A stretch of DNA of 30,897 nucleotides from Geosiphon pyriformis (Eukaryota; Glomeromycota; Glomeromycetes; Archaeosporales; Geosiphonaceae): the NCBI GenBank assembly GCA_016748015.1, contig JAAOMT010000181.1, positions 131,659 through 162,555 on the forward strand. The letters are read 5' to 3'. The number at the start of each line of letters is the position of its first letter. Within the stretch, counting starts at the first letter, position 1. The position numbers and the translations under genes are program-made. The notes beneath the pieces were generated by a model. It made no database searches. It saw nothing but the letters and a program-made list of their open reading frames with translations, and was not told the origin of the DNA. Positions 19,499-30,827 of this stretch are shown piece by piece.

Positions 19499-21384
19499 TA
19501 AGAAAGAAGAGGGGTAGAAACTGAACTAGTATTGTCCATTTTAGCTGAAAGGCTCATAACTGTGATTAAAAGATTGTTCAATGTTTCTTCTAATCTCAAG
19601 ATAACCATAGAATCAAAAACCACTGTTCCCGCAACATTCTCACTACCAGTGGCCCCACCCGAACCCTTACTTATCACTATATCTGCCTCTTGATTTTGTG
19701 ATGAAAGGGTCACCAATGGCTGACATCTAGGGCTAAGCTGGAAAACCATTGGCTCAGGTGTGTTCAACCTTTTAGCCAGCATGTCAACATGCTCTGCAAG
19801 ACTGGTGAGACTGCATTCAAGAGCAGCAAACCTATTATTCAATTTCAAAGATACCAACGGGATAGGCTTTATCTTTGAAGAGGAGCCAGCTTTCAATAAG
19901 ACATTCCGAACAGGAAGAGGAGAGAAAGAAGACCCACTAGCAATCTGCACCCATAAAACACCACCAAAAGAAACAAAACGAGCAACCAGAGCCAAATGTT
20001 TGGCATAAATGGCAGCCAGTCTGCTTTTATCCGAATTCAAAAAGGTTTTTCACAATGAAGCACCAGAAAAAACACTCTTTTTTCCACCAACAGGACAAGC
20101 CAATGATGTATGGCCCAATTTCTCACATCCAGCATACTTGGCTGAAACAAGATGAGACCAGTGCAGATTAGCCTCTTTCAGTACTGGCATGGTTTCTATA
20201 ACAGCATTCAATGACTTAGCAGAGTCAAAACAGACAGTAGTGCATCTGGTCTGGGCATAAAAAACTGGATGACAGTCAATTACACAAGTTTTCTCACCCA
20301 CTAAAGCAATATAATCCCAAATATCATGTGTATTGGTTTTTATTAGTAGAATGTACAAAAGAGCTTTGTAAACATTGCACACATTCCATAATTTTTTGTC
20401 CACATCAGATCTAGCAACATGCACAGCATCCTTCCCAATCAAGATAGACCAGTGTGCTGTAACCAAATCAGCATGCTTAACCTGCTCAAATTTAACCATA
20501 GCTTTTTGCCACAGCCCCACCAATTGCATCTTGATTGACTTAATAATGCTAAATTCGGATAGCACAGTGCATACAGCCTCAGTTAAAGTACCAATCGGAA
20601 TTTTCTTTAATATTACAGCCCAATCTAAACACCTAGATAGTTTTTTGAGATCGGAGTTTACCAAGATCTTCGCCTCTTCAGCCTTTTTAGATGCCTGTGC
20701 TAAACTCAATTTGGAAGTAAACATTGCTCTAACAATCCCAGCAAATTTTGAGAGGGTAAAGGCCCCCCCAAAACTATTGATTTTTGAAAACAATTTTCTG
20801 ACAACCACAAGCTTTTTCTGAGCAGATTTCCCAACAATATTATTCAAGTTGATATCCAATATGAAAGACTTCCTGACAGAAACATTGACCAAGTTCCTCA
20901 AAGGGGGAGGGAGAACCACAGGTTTGTCCAAAAGTATATCATCAATATCATCACCCAAGAAGTTAATTTTCCCCAGTGGTTTTCCAAGTGCCCTTTTGGT
21001 GAAAATTTTCAAACTTTTAGGTGTTTGCTCAGAGTTCTTTCCAGCAAAAACTCTACTATCTCCATAATCAAAGCTGGTTTCCTCAACTAAACATTCTTTC
21101 TTCATGTTTACACTGTCAGATTCAGTAGTATCACCAGTTTTAGAACCCCAAGAATAACCACTTAATACTTTAGCAGCAGCAAATTTTCTATTACCAATAT
21201 TATCCTCCAAAGCACCACCTTTTCTCTTCTTTCTGGACTCAGCAGACTTAACTCCAATATTAAAGCTAGGCTCTATAATAGACTTGTTTAGAACCACAAT
21301 ACTAGGGCCAATGGTGGCCTCATAATCAAGCACAAACAGTTTGGAATTAGCGTACTGAATGATGAAAAGCAGAAAAAACTTCTT
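19498..21384 (-). pseudogene. LINE ORF1 (RNA-binding, RRM-like and CCHC) of L2, one in-frame TGA
   Basis: The frame is open from 21384 to the natural TAA at 19498-19500 apart from a TGA at 20050-20052 (Arg or Trp expected). No ATG is found in the open N-terminus, so the start codon is lost or lies before the stop at 21385. Order: a charged, Ser-rich N-terminus with KKRKGG; a PPPLRNLV motif; KSFILDINL; an RRM-like block (WAVILKKIPIGT, EFSIIKSIKMQLVGLWQKAMVKF); a CCHC knuckle at 20095-20136 whose first Cys is Tyr (codon 20134-20136, a G-to-A change); a basic stretch; and a Leu-rich coiled coil (FAALECSLTSLAEHVDMLAKRL). ORF1 proteins bind element RNA into a particle. The TAA overlaps the ORF2 ATG. 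Confidence 0.82.
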
Positions 21385-21449
21385 TCAGAAAAATTTTTAG
21401 GCTCTTTTTTGGGAATTTGAAATAAACAAGAGAAAGAAGTTTTTTTTTT

Positions 21450-22700
21450 CTAATAATATTAAGAATACTTTTAATGTTTTTAATGTTATTATTTCTATAA
21501 AATTAAAGTCTATTGGCTTGTAATAATATGTTATTGTAAATTTTAAGAACATTTTTTTTGCTGTTGCTACTGTTTTTAATAACTGGTCTGTACTAGTAAA
21601 AAAACAATATTCAGATTTTTTTTTTTAATTAGAAAAAAATTATTATCTTGAAAAATTCTTTTAAGATTAAATTAATTAATCTTTTTTTTAGTTGTACTTT
21701 TTTTGAAATTAGTAATATGATTTTTTAAATTAATAACTATACTTGTTTTATTATTAATGCTTTGCTATTATTACTTTTAAGTTTGATAAAATATTGAGAC
21801 TTATTATAGTAAAAATTGGTACTTTACACAAATTTTGTATTTGATAAGAAATTTTAAGTGCTGTTATTGTTACAAATATCAAAATTTGGATTATTTGTTT
21901 GCTGATTACAAAGTGTTTTTATTTCTTTTTTCTAAATTGTCTTTCAAGTTTGTTATTGATTTTAAATTTTTTGTATTTTTTTCTATTAATAAAAAATTTT
22001 ATATTAAAACTTTTGTTTTTTTGGTTTTTTTTTCTGCTGTTTTTTCGAATTTATTTTTTGCTAATTTTTTAGTTAAGTCCAAATTGGATTTTTTGGAATC
22101 TTAAATTTTTAGCTTAATTACTTTAATAAGCTTTGTTGTTAAGCTTATTAATTCTTTGATTATTTTGGTTATTTGTTTTTTGAATAAACATACTAATAAG
22201 ACTTTTTAAATAGAAAAAAATTTGTTTGCTATAAAATTTGCTGCTAATAATTTTTTTAATCTTTTAATTAGTATTTCCAAAAATATTGTATATTTTAAGT
22301 CTAAAATTAACTTTAATATAATAGATTATAATAAATTATTGGTTGTAGAGTCTTTTTTGTTAAATAAGAATATTATTAAACATATTATTAATTTGTAGTA
22401 TATATTAGATACTAAAACCAGAAATAGTATTAAGACTATTAAGCTATTTTTTAGTGAATTTATTTTTAATTTTAGAAATTTAAATAATATTATTAAAAAA
22501 ATTTATGAACTAAATTTATTTTTAACTTTTTTTGTTTTAGTATAATATTGTCTTAACTGATTTAAGTGATTGGTTACATATAGAAAATACATAATTTATA
22601 CTTAATTTAAATTACTTAGTTTAAATTACTTAGTTTAAATTATTTAGTTTAATATATTGTACTAAGTTGTATTTAGGGCTCATTTATTAAATAAATAAAT
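21450..22700 (+). mobile_element. L3: saturated plus-strand LINE relic with ORF1-like segment and shared 3' end
   Basis: About 21780-22104 aligns with the CCHC part of L2 ORF1: TTTGATAAAATATTGAG against the FDSAKSLNAVIE coding stretch, then KCCYCYKYQNL as the mutated knuckle at about 21855-21890. At 22540-22695 the LINE 3' UTR follows (ATTGTCTTAACTGATTTAAGTG, GAAAATACATAATTTATAC, TTGTACTAAGTTG), ending in TAAA repeats. Only about 430 bp separates the two, far less than a full ORF2. That interval holds a decayed frame (VESFLLNKNIIKHIINL) I cannot assign to ORF2. A 14-bp unit AAATTACTTAGTTT is repeated three times at 22609-22650. Confidence 0.6.
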
Positions 22701-23139
22701 AAATAATTAAATTATAAAATACTAAAAATTTTAGTAAAAATATTAGAAATTTTAACAATAAATTAAAAAATATATAAAAATATATATATATATAATATTA
22801 TTATTAAAAACAAAAAAAAACAATTAAGTTTAATTAAATTTTTACCAAGTAATTTTAACAATTAAAAATTTAGTATTTAAAATAAATATTTTTTTAATAA
22901 AATTATTATTTTAATTATTTATTATTTAATTTTTATGAATTAATATTTATTTTATTAAAATTTATTTACTTATAATTAATACTAAAACAATAGTTTTTAA
23001 TTATAATTATTAATATATAATTAAATCTAATATAATTTATATTAAAATAACTCATAATTTATAATAAGTTATAGTATTTTAAATCTACTAATTTAGTAAT
23101 TAAAGAATTTTTATGTTTATAACTTATATCTGTAATACT
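22701..23139. other. AT-rich tract, no gene seen
   Basis: It begins at the TAAATAAATAAATAAATAA tail of L3 and is almost pure A and T, with a short AT dinucleotide run near 22775-22795. Nothing recognisable as coding in either strand. Confidence 0.5.
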
Positions 23140-23935
23140 TAATATAAATTATTATTAATTATATAAGTAATTAAGTTGGAGTTTTAAATTGTTTTAAGTT
23201 TTGAATTGTTTTAAGTTTTAAATTATTATTAATCTTATAAGTAATTAAGTTAGTTTTAAATTATCATTAATTGTATAAGTAATTAAGTTGGAGTTTTGAA
23301 TTGTTTTAAGTTCTAAATTATTATTAATTATATAAGTAATTAAGTTAGAGCTTTAAATTGTTTTAAGTTTTAAATTATTACTAATCTTATAAATAATCAA
23401 GTTGGAGTTTTAAATTGTTTTAAGTTCTAAATTATTATTGATTATATAAGTAATTAAGTTTTAAATTATTATTAATTGTATAAGTAATCAAATTAAAGTT
23501 TCGAATTGTTCTATGTTCTAAATTATTATTAATTATATAAGTAATTAAATTAAAGTTTTGAATTGTCTTAGGTTTTAAATTATTATTATTTATATAAGTA
23601 ATTAAATTAGAGTTTTAAATTGTTTCAAGTTTTAAATTATTATTGATTGTATAAGTAATTAAGTTGGAGTTTTAAATTTTTTCAAGTTTTAAATTATCAT
23701 TAATCGTATAAGTAATCAAATTAGAGTTTCAAATTGTTCTAAGTTCTAAATTATCATTAATTATCTAAGTAATTAAGTTAAAGTTTCGAATTATTCCAAG
23801 TTCTAAATTATTATTAATTGTGTGAATAATCAAATTAGAGTTTCAAATTATTTTAAGTTTTAAATTATTATTAATTATATAAGTAATCAAGTTAGATTTT
23901 TGGATTATTCTATCTAATTAAAGTTTTAATCATAC
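23140..23935. repeat. 57-bp minisatellite, about 14 copies
   Basis: The unit is roughly ATAAGTAATTAAGTTGGAG, TTTTAAATTGTTTTAAGTT, CTAAATTATTATTAATT. Copies start near 23163, 23237, 23276, 23333, 23390, 23448, 23482, 23539, 23596, 23653, 23710, 23766, 23823 and 23880; some are shortened to about 35-40 bp. Differences between copies are mainly A/G and T/C. There are no unique spacers. Confidence 0.85.
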
Positions 23936-25560
23936 TTTTTTTTTGTCTTTTAATTCTATAATGTCTAATAGCAAAAAGCATGTTATTTTTTTAGCTTGTA
24001 TTTTGTAAAATTATTGTTATAGAGATATTTCCTTTAATAATTGTATTATAATTAGTTTTTATAGCTTTAAATTAAATAAAAATACAGGAAATTATCTAAT
24101 TTAAATATATAAATAAATATATTAGTCTTGATTAGTGCTATTCTTGATTTATGTTAAATTTCTATTTAATAAATTACTATTATTTTCTTATTTAAGAATT
24201 TGAAAATTTAATTTAGTAAGTTTTTTCTAATTCCTAATAAGTATTGAATAATTTTCTAATAAATATTTTTTTATTTGATTTAATGTTTTGTGTATTGTTT
24301 TTGTCACAATTATTGTTAATAACTACTATTATGCTAGTTTTCTAAGAAGAATTCCTATTGTATTTCTATATTTTTAATTGTGTTTTTCCTTAAAATATTT
24401 GTAAATATATATTTTTTATATTGTACTAATACTAAATGTTTGTATTTTTTTGTTTATAATAAAGCAGTATCTTATTTTTAATAATTTTTTAAATTAAATT
24501 AAATAAAAAGTAGAATATAGCAAAGTTAGTATTTGAAAATAATTTTATTAGAAAATATTTTTTTAAAATATAAAGAGATTATTTCAAATTTTTGAATTAA
24601 CTGTTAATTTTAGCTAAAATATTACTACAAGTAAATTTTATGTAATTGCATATAGTTAATATTTTTTTAACATGTCTTTAATTTTGTCAAGCTTAAATTT
24701 TATTTATATTTTATTATTGTATCAAATATTTTTACTGTTGTTTTTACTAATAAAAAGTAGTAATAAAAAAGTAATAGTTTCTTTTAAATCTTTATTAAAA
24801 CTTAAATTTATAAAAAAAAAAAATTTTCAATTTATTAATTTTATTATTAGTGAGTTTTATAATATAAAGCTAAAAGAGTATACTTTTCAGTTTTTTTTAA
24901 AATTATAATTTAATTTCTTTTTTTTTTCTTTTTATTTTATCTAATTGACTTTTTTTTTTGTTTTTTAATTAGAAAGCTATTATATATGTAAATATTTTAA
25001 GTTATTCTAACTAATTAATAAGTAATTGCTAAGCTATTAGGCTTTCTATTTAATTATAAGTGTTTTTTGGCTTACTTGTTTATAATTATATTAAATTGGG
25101 CATATTTGTATATACTTTGTATACTATTGTGTACACATTATGATTTCTAATTTTTTTCATTACTCTGTATTATTTATACTGTTATTTAATAATTAGTTAA
25201 TATTTTATAATATTATTTTTTTTTGATTTTTGTTAATTTCTATTAAATAATATTATAAGAATACTATACTTCATAATAAGTTTATAGTACTTAATTAGTA
25301 TTATGTAAATAATAAAAACCAATCAAAAACTACAAGACACTTTAAAAAAACGGTTTTCTATACATAAAACAGCTTTTAATTTTAACTTGTATCAAAAATA
25401 AACCAAATTTTTATGTATAAGCAAATATATATGTACAGTATGTAATTTTGACTTTAATAAAGTACTTGTTATTTTTGTTTAAAAAGCAAAATTGTATGAA
25501 ATAACACTTATTGAAAATGTAATTTAAGCTACTAATATAAAGTTCTATGATTAATTAAAT
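23936..25560. other. AT-rich tract, no assignable gene
   Basis: It contains one open frame of 78 codons at 24672-24908 (plus), rich in Leu, Ile, Lys and Phe as expected for chance translation of AT-rich DNA, with no motif. Otherwise no coding pattern was seen. Mutated transposon remnants are likely but not shown. Confidence 0.45.
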
Positions 25561-26080
25561 ATTTTAGAAAATAAGCATTAAAAATTATTTAATAACTGGC
25601 TTAAAAGCTTCAAAGACTATATTAAATTACATTTATTTTATTTTTATAATAATGTATTATTAGTCAATATTAAATATATTGAAAATAAATAAATATATAT
25701 AATAATACTTCTTGCTAATTAAAGATTATACAATATTTTTAATATAGATAAAACTATATTATTTTATGCCATATTACCAAATTAAGATTTTGCTACAATA
25801 TTATATCATGGCATCAAATAATTAAAAGTGTAACTAACACTTGTCTTTACAATTAATGCTGATAAAATTAAGTGTTTGTTATTACTTATTATTAATTATA
25901 CTAAATGTTTATGTTGTTTTTAAAAAAAACAGAAGAACAACTTGGTTTTTAATATTATTCAAACACTTATACTTAGATAACTGGTAATATTTTTTGGTAG
26001 TGACTTGTTGATTGAAACTATTAACTATAAAAAAACCGAAACATATTGTTATTAGTAGACAATTTTATTGGTTACAATTA
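25561..26080 (+). pseudogene. Relic of a pogo/Tigger-type (DDE_1) transposase
   Basis: One plus frame at 25723-25888 reads LYNIFNIDKTILFYAILPN, stop, DFAT, then HGIK, LKV, LTLVFTINADKIK and further on KCLCCF. This follows the order of the DDE_1 catalytic region: an N-x-D-E-T-G-L-F-Y block, a Leu-Ala-Thr block, a lysine-rich turn, an L-T-V-A-L-x-x-N-A-D strand and a K-P-x-C-F block. In the relic the Glu of the DET motif is Lys and several stops (TAA) are present. Upstream, 25580-25620 (LKSFKDYIKLH) may be part of the DNA-binding region. The match is by eye and short, but the order of five blocks makes chance unlikely. Confidence 0.6.
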
Positions 26081-28953
26081 TAATATGAAATTTATTATAA
26101 ATATTTATGTAAAATAATTTGTATCTAACTTGATAATACATATTTAATCTATAAATATTAGAATTATTTATTGTTTTAAGACATATTATTATTGCTATTT
26201 TTATTATTATATATTAGATTTTTTTAATAATAATGCTGATAATATTTATATAATTAATTAACTTAAAGTATAAAAAAATGTTTCAAATAAAACAATTGTT
26301 TATTGCTAATACAAAATTGGCATTTTTTTAATCAATACAAATAACAACTTTTAGAATAAAACTATAAACTTGGAAATAATAACTAATTATAATTAAAAAA
26401 TAATATTAGAAAAGATTAAAGATTACTATAAAAAGTTTAATTGCATATAATTAATATATATTTATTAATTAAAGAATTGATAAATCTATCTAAAAAAAAT
26501 AATATAATTATTTTAAAACATCTATATAATAATAAATTGCAAGTTATATTGTAACAAATTATAAAACAAAAACATAATAATTCTAATAAAAAATAAGAAA
26601 TACAAAAAGTAATAAGTATTAACTGCTATTATAAATTTTAAATAATTTATAGAGCTTAAAAATAGCAAAAAAATTTATAATACAGTTAATAAGCTTGCTT
26701 ATGTTAAATGTATACTTTATAAAAAAATATAGAATAAACAAAAATAAATAATTTTTACAAATTTTTTTAATATTATATAAATTATTTAAAAAATTTTATA
26801 AGAATATACAAATAAATTTATTTTTTAATAATATTATTTTTATTTTTATTATATGTATATTATATACACTTAAACTTAAAAAAACTTATAATTTGTAATA
26901 ATTTATAGCAGTTTATATTTATTAAGAATATAAGTTATCTTAAATTTGATTATAATACTAATTTTTATTTTTATTTTATTATGTTTGTTTATTTATTAAT
27001 TTAAAAAAAAGTATTAAGATTATAATATTAAAAATTGTTTAATAAAAAATACAGAAATAAAAATAAAATTAAATTATTAAATTACTTACTAAAAAAGTAA
27101 AAAACATTAAAATAAACCAGTTATCATGTTAAAAAAATTAAATATTAAGTATTATTAATTAGTAATATTAAATTTTTGGTTATTAAACAAAAAATTCAAT
27201 CAACCAAAACTTTTAATTAATTAAACTTTTTAGATTTAATTAATAAATTAAAAACATTAAATTATAGATTAATATATTATTTAATTATTTATAATATTTA
27301 ATATTTCTTATAAAATTTAATCCACAAAAAACAAAAACATTATTAAATTTAATTAAAAAAAGTAACAAAATTAGAATTTACAAAAACCAATTATTTAAAG
27401 TTTGTAAAATCATTTTACAAATAGTTTTAAATAGATTTAAATTTAATTATTAACTATTTTTTAATAGACTTAATATTTAATTTCTATATTAACAAAAAAA
27501 TTAAATAAAATTTGTTGTTAAAATAAGCAAAATTAAAGTTTAGACTGATTTAATTTTTTATTTAGCTATTAATAATTACTAAATTACAACTTAGTATATT
27601 TTATTAATAATAATAAAACTATGACTATTTTTATAAATTAAGAGACTTAATTTGTTTTTTTAAATATTAGCAAATTATTAATTTTAATAGTTAAAAAAAA
27701 TAAATTTTATAAATAATTAATGTTTTTTTTGTTAATAAAAAGTTTTTTAAAATCTAATTTAATTTTTTTTACTTGGTTTTTGCAATTTTTTAGTCTATTA
27801 TTAATAAAATTGTTTATTATCTGTTTTTTTATAATTTAAAATCATTTAAACAAATTTAAGTTAAAAATAAAATTGTTTTTATAATATAGTTTTTAAATAA
27901 AAAAAGTGTTTTGAACAGGTTTTTTAATCTTAAAATTTAAAATAATGTTTTTATATTATAATTTTTTTTTATAAATATTTACAAATTAATTAATTTTAAT
28001 ATTATTAATTTTATTTAAAAAATATAAAAGTAAGTATTATAAAAATATTTACTAATAAATATAATTTTAATATTATATAAAATAATTGTATTTTTTTTAT
28101 GTTTAAGCTTAAAAATTGGTATTCAAATTTTGAATATAGTATTATTAATTTTGATTAAACTTTAAGCTATTGTATTAGTTTTAAAATATCTTTTTTTTTC
28201 AATTGTATAATTATTAATTCTAATAATTAAGCTGTTTTAAATACTTATATGTTATTATAAATTTGTTTTTTTAATATATTAATTGTTAATATATCTGTTT
28301 TATTTGCAATCAATTTTTTATAAATTTTTTAATTTTATTTGTATAATAATATTAATATTATACTAAAAATTTTTTTTTTAATATTACAATATAAATTATT
28401 TTTTAATTGTTGTATATATTTATTTATTTACTTTTTTTTAAAGATTAATCTAAAATTTATTTATAATAATAAAATCTTTTTTAAAATTATTTTTACATGT
28501 GCTTAATGTATTTTTTTAATATCTTAATCTAATATTTGTTGCTATTACAAAATAGTATTTATTACTATTATAAATTAGTATTTATTGTTATATCAATTAT
28601 TATCTTTTTAAAATTATTATTATATTATATTATTTATATAAAAAAGTTTAAATATTACTTAATTTAAAATTTAAAATTATTTAAGTATTTTTAAAAATAA
28701 TTGTGTTGATGTTATAATTAATAAAAACTTTTAAATTATATAATAAAATTACAAATACTAAAATACAAAATATAACTTAATATATTTATTTATAATACTA
28801 TTTAACAAAATTTTCAAAATTTTTTTTTTTTTAATAATAATTTTAATTCAAACAATAAATTATATATTAATTAAATTATATTTTTACTTATATAACTTAG
28901 AAATTATAAAAATTTTAAACATATTTTTTTTTTATTCAAATAAATAAATTAAA

Positions 28954-28956
<3 letters not shown>
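26081..28956. other. Extremely AT-rich tract, nothing assignable
   Basis: Both strands are full of stops and almost free of G and C. It probably continues the transposase relic at its left end and other saturated repeats beyond, but I found no alignable block. Confidence 0.5.
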
Positions 28957-29005
<49 letters not shown>

Positions 29006-29018
29006 GTTATTATTATTA
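28957..29018. repeat. (ATT)n microsatellite
   Basis: About 20 TTA/ATT units with one GTT interruption near 29006. Confidence 0.95.
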
Positions 29019-29186
29019 GTTGTATAATTTTACCAAATTTATAATTAAAAATCTGTTTTAATTTTAATTTTTTCGGTTTTTTAGTTTTTTTGATTTTTTT
29101 TTTAAATTTATGCCAAATTGTAATTTTCTATGCTATTTTTTTTTCATGTATTACTAATTTACCAGAAAATCTATTGTTCTTGGAAC

Positions 29187-29211
29187 ACAACAAAAACAAC
29201 AACAAAAACAA

Positions 29212-29255
<44 letters not shown>

Positions 29256-29367
29256 TCAACATCAACATCAACATCAACATCAACATCAACATCAACATCA
29301 ACATCAACATCAACATCAACATCAACATTATCATCAACATCAACATCAACATTATCATCATCATCAA
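29187..29367. repeat. (CAA)n grading into (CATCAA)n microsatellite
   Basis: CAA units at 29187-29230 are followed by about 20 CATCAA hexamers, with TATCAT interruptions near the right end. Confidence 0.95.
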
Positions 29368-29578
29368 TTTTACTAACTCTTATTAAATAAACATTTCGGT
29401 AAATGTACCTATTATCTTTTCTTTACAAAATAAATGTGAATAAAACAAATTTTTTATTTTTTCGGAAATTTATGAAAAAAAAGTAAAAAAGTAGAAAAAA
29501 AATACGAACCAAGTAATCGACGATTTTTTATTGAAGGTAATCATTATTGGGAAAAAGAAACAGCAAACAGCAATAAAA

Positions 29579-29601
29579 ATAACAATAACAATAACAATAA
29601 C
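29579..29601. repeat. (ATAACA)n microsatellite
   Basis: Four near-perfect AATAAC units. Confidence 0.85.
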
Positions 29602-29697
29602 ATATTTTCCTATAGATCGACTTTAAGAATGAACATATTTTCGAAACTTATTTAAAAAATAAAATAAAAAAATAAAAAATAGATACACAATTGACTT

Positions 29698-29724
29698 TTA
29701 TTATTATTATTATTATTATTATTA
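29698..29724. repeat. (TTA)n microsatellite
   Basis: About nine TTA units. Confidence 0.9.
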
Positions 29725-29800
29725 TAATTATTATTCTTTTTTGAACAAAATTTCCAATTGGTACTTTGAACTAATAATGGTAATTTCATTCTATTTATTC

Positions 29801-29938
29801 ACTATACTCTACTCTATTCTACTCTAATCTATTCTACTCTACTCCACTCTACTCTACTCTACTCTACTCTACTCTACTCTACTCTACTCTACTATACTAT
29901 ACTCTACTCTACTCTATTCTTCTCTACTCTACTCTTTA
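29801..29938. repeat. (ACTCT)n pentanucleotide repeat
   Basis: About 27 units of CTACT with scattered single-base variants (CTATT, CTAAT, CTCCA). Confidence 0.95.
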
Positions 29939-30504
29939 ATCTATTTTTATATTGAATAGTATTTTTATCAAGTTACAAAAAATAAAATAGAAATTATTGA
30001 GCGAAATTAAAAATTTGAAAATTTTAGTGGATGATGTTAATAAGGGGTATTGATTTACACAATTTTCACTTGAAAAATAAAGTTTCTTGACGCCAAAGTG
30101 GTCATCAATTGGTTTAATGATTATATGAGCACAACATAACGTTCTCCTTTTTGAAATTGAACTTTATTTTTTTACTGTGCAGAGAGACATTTTTCTTTGT
30201 GTCATATTGAATGGCTAATTTCAGAGGAAAAACCACCTTTTTTAGGGAAACGTTGAAAGAAATGGTCACATTAGAAAGTTTTCAAACTTTTAATTGGGAG
30301 AGGTGTGATGATCAGAAATTGCCAAAAAAAAAAAAAGATTTCTGATTTGATATGTCTCTACAAAAAGTAAAAATTCCTAAAAAAAATTTCGGGGTTTTGA
30401 TAAAATAAAAACAATGAATCCGTTTCCTTTTCAGTGAAAGAAGAATTGGGTATAAAAAAAAAAAGATGAAACGGCGGGGGAGTGGGAAAATATTTTTTGT
30501 TTTA

Positions 30505-30594
30505 CTAATACTACTATTATTACTACTATTACTATTGCTGTTACAATTGCTATTATCATTGCTATTACTATTTTTTATTACTATTTTTTATTAC

Positions 30595-30636
<42 letters not shown>
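30505..30636. repeat. Compound (TAC/TTA/GCTATT)n repeat
   Basis: Degenerate ACTATT/GCTATT triplet array passing into a pure TTA run at 30597-30636. Confidence 0.85.
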
Positions 30637-30827
30637 AATTTTAATTTTTTTTAACATCGTTGAAACTCAATTTGACGTGATTGAAGAAAAATTTTAAAAA
30701 TATTCGATGCCGATTTTTAAATAAGAGTTAAAAAAGAGAAAAAACAATGATTTAGCGATACAGCTATATATATAGTTAAGCTTTTGATAAATATTCGTAG
30801 AAAAAAATATTTTTTCTAAATCATTCA

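Larger units (their letters stand above)
14693..21439 (-). mobile_element. L2: nearly full-length two-ORF LINE retrotransposon
   Basis: Read leftwards: ORF1 (21384-19498), ORF2 (19498-14810) and a 3' UTR ending GGACCTCACTCGTTAAA at about 14693. ORF1 and ORF2 overlap as TAATG. The element has an APE endonuclease, RT, RNase H and Cys/His finger. Each ORF keeps a single frame with nonsense codons only. The 5' end is placed near 21439, where LINE similarity gives way to a T run and AT-rich DNA. Possible imperfect target duplication: T12-ACTAAT at 14676-14692 and T10-CTAAT at 21440-21454. Confidence 0.85.

Noticed and set aside
23140-23935. CRISPR-like repeat array
   Set aside because: Units are directly tandem without unique spacers, and the context is eukaryotic.
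24672-24908. 78-codon open frame in AT-rich DNA
   Set aside because: Leu/Ile/Lys/Phe composition expected by chance at this base composition; no motif and no neighbours.
29090-29390. Open frames reading Asn-Ile, Thr-Ser or Met-Leu repeats
   Set aside because: Translations of the CAA/CATCAA microsatellite in three frames, with no sign of coding selection.
30165-30320. Possible host exon after a splice-like CTGTGCAG
   Set aside because: No sustained open frame with protein-like composition follows, and no matching donor site was identified.
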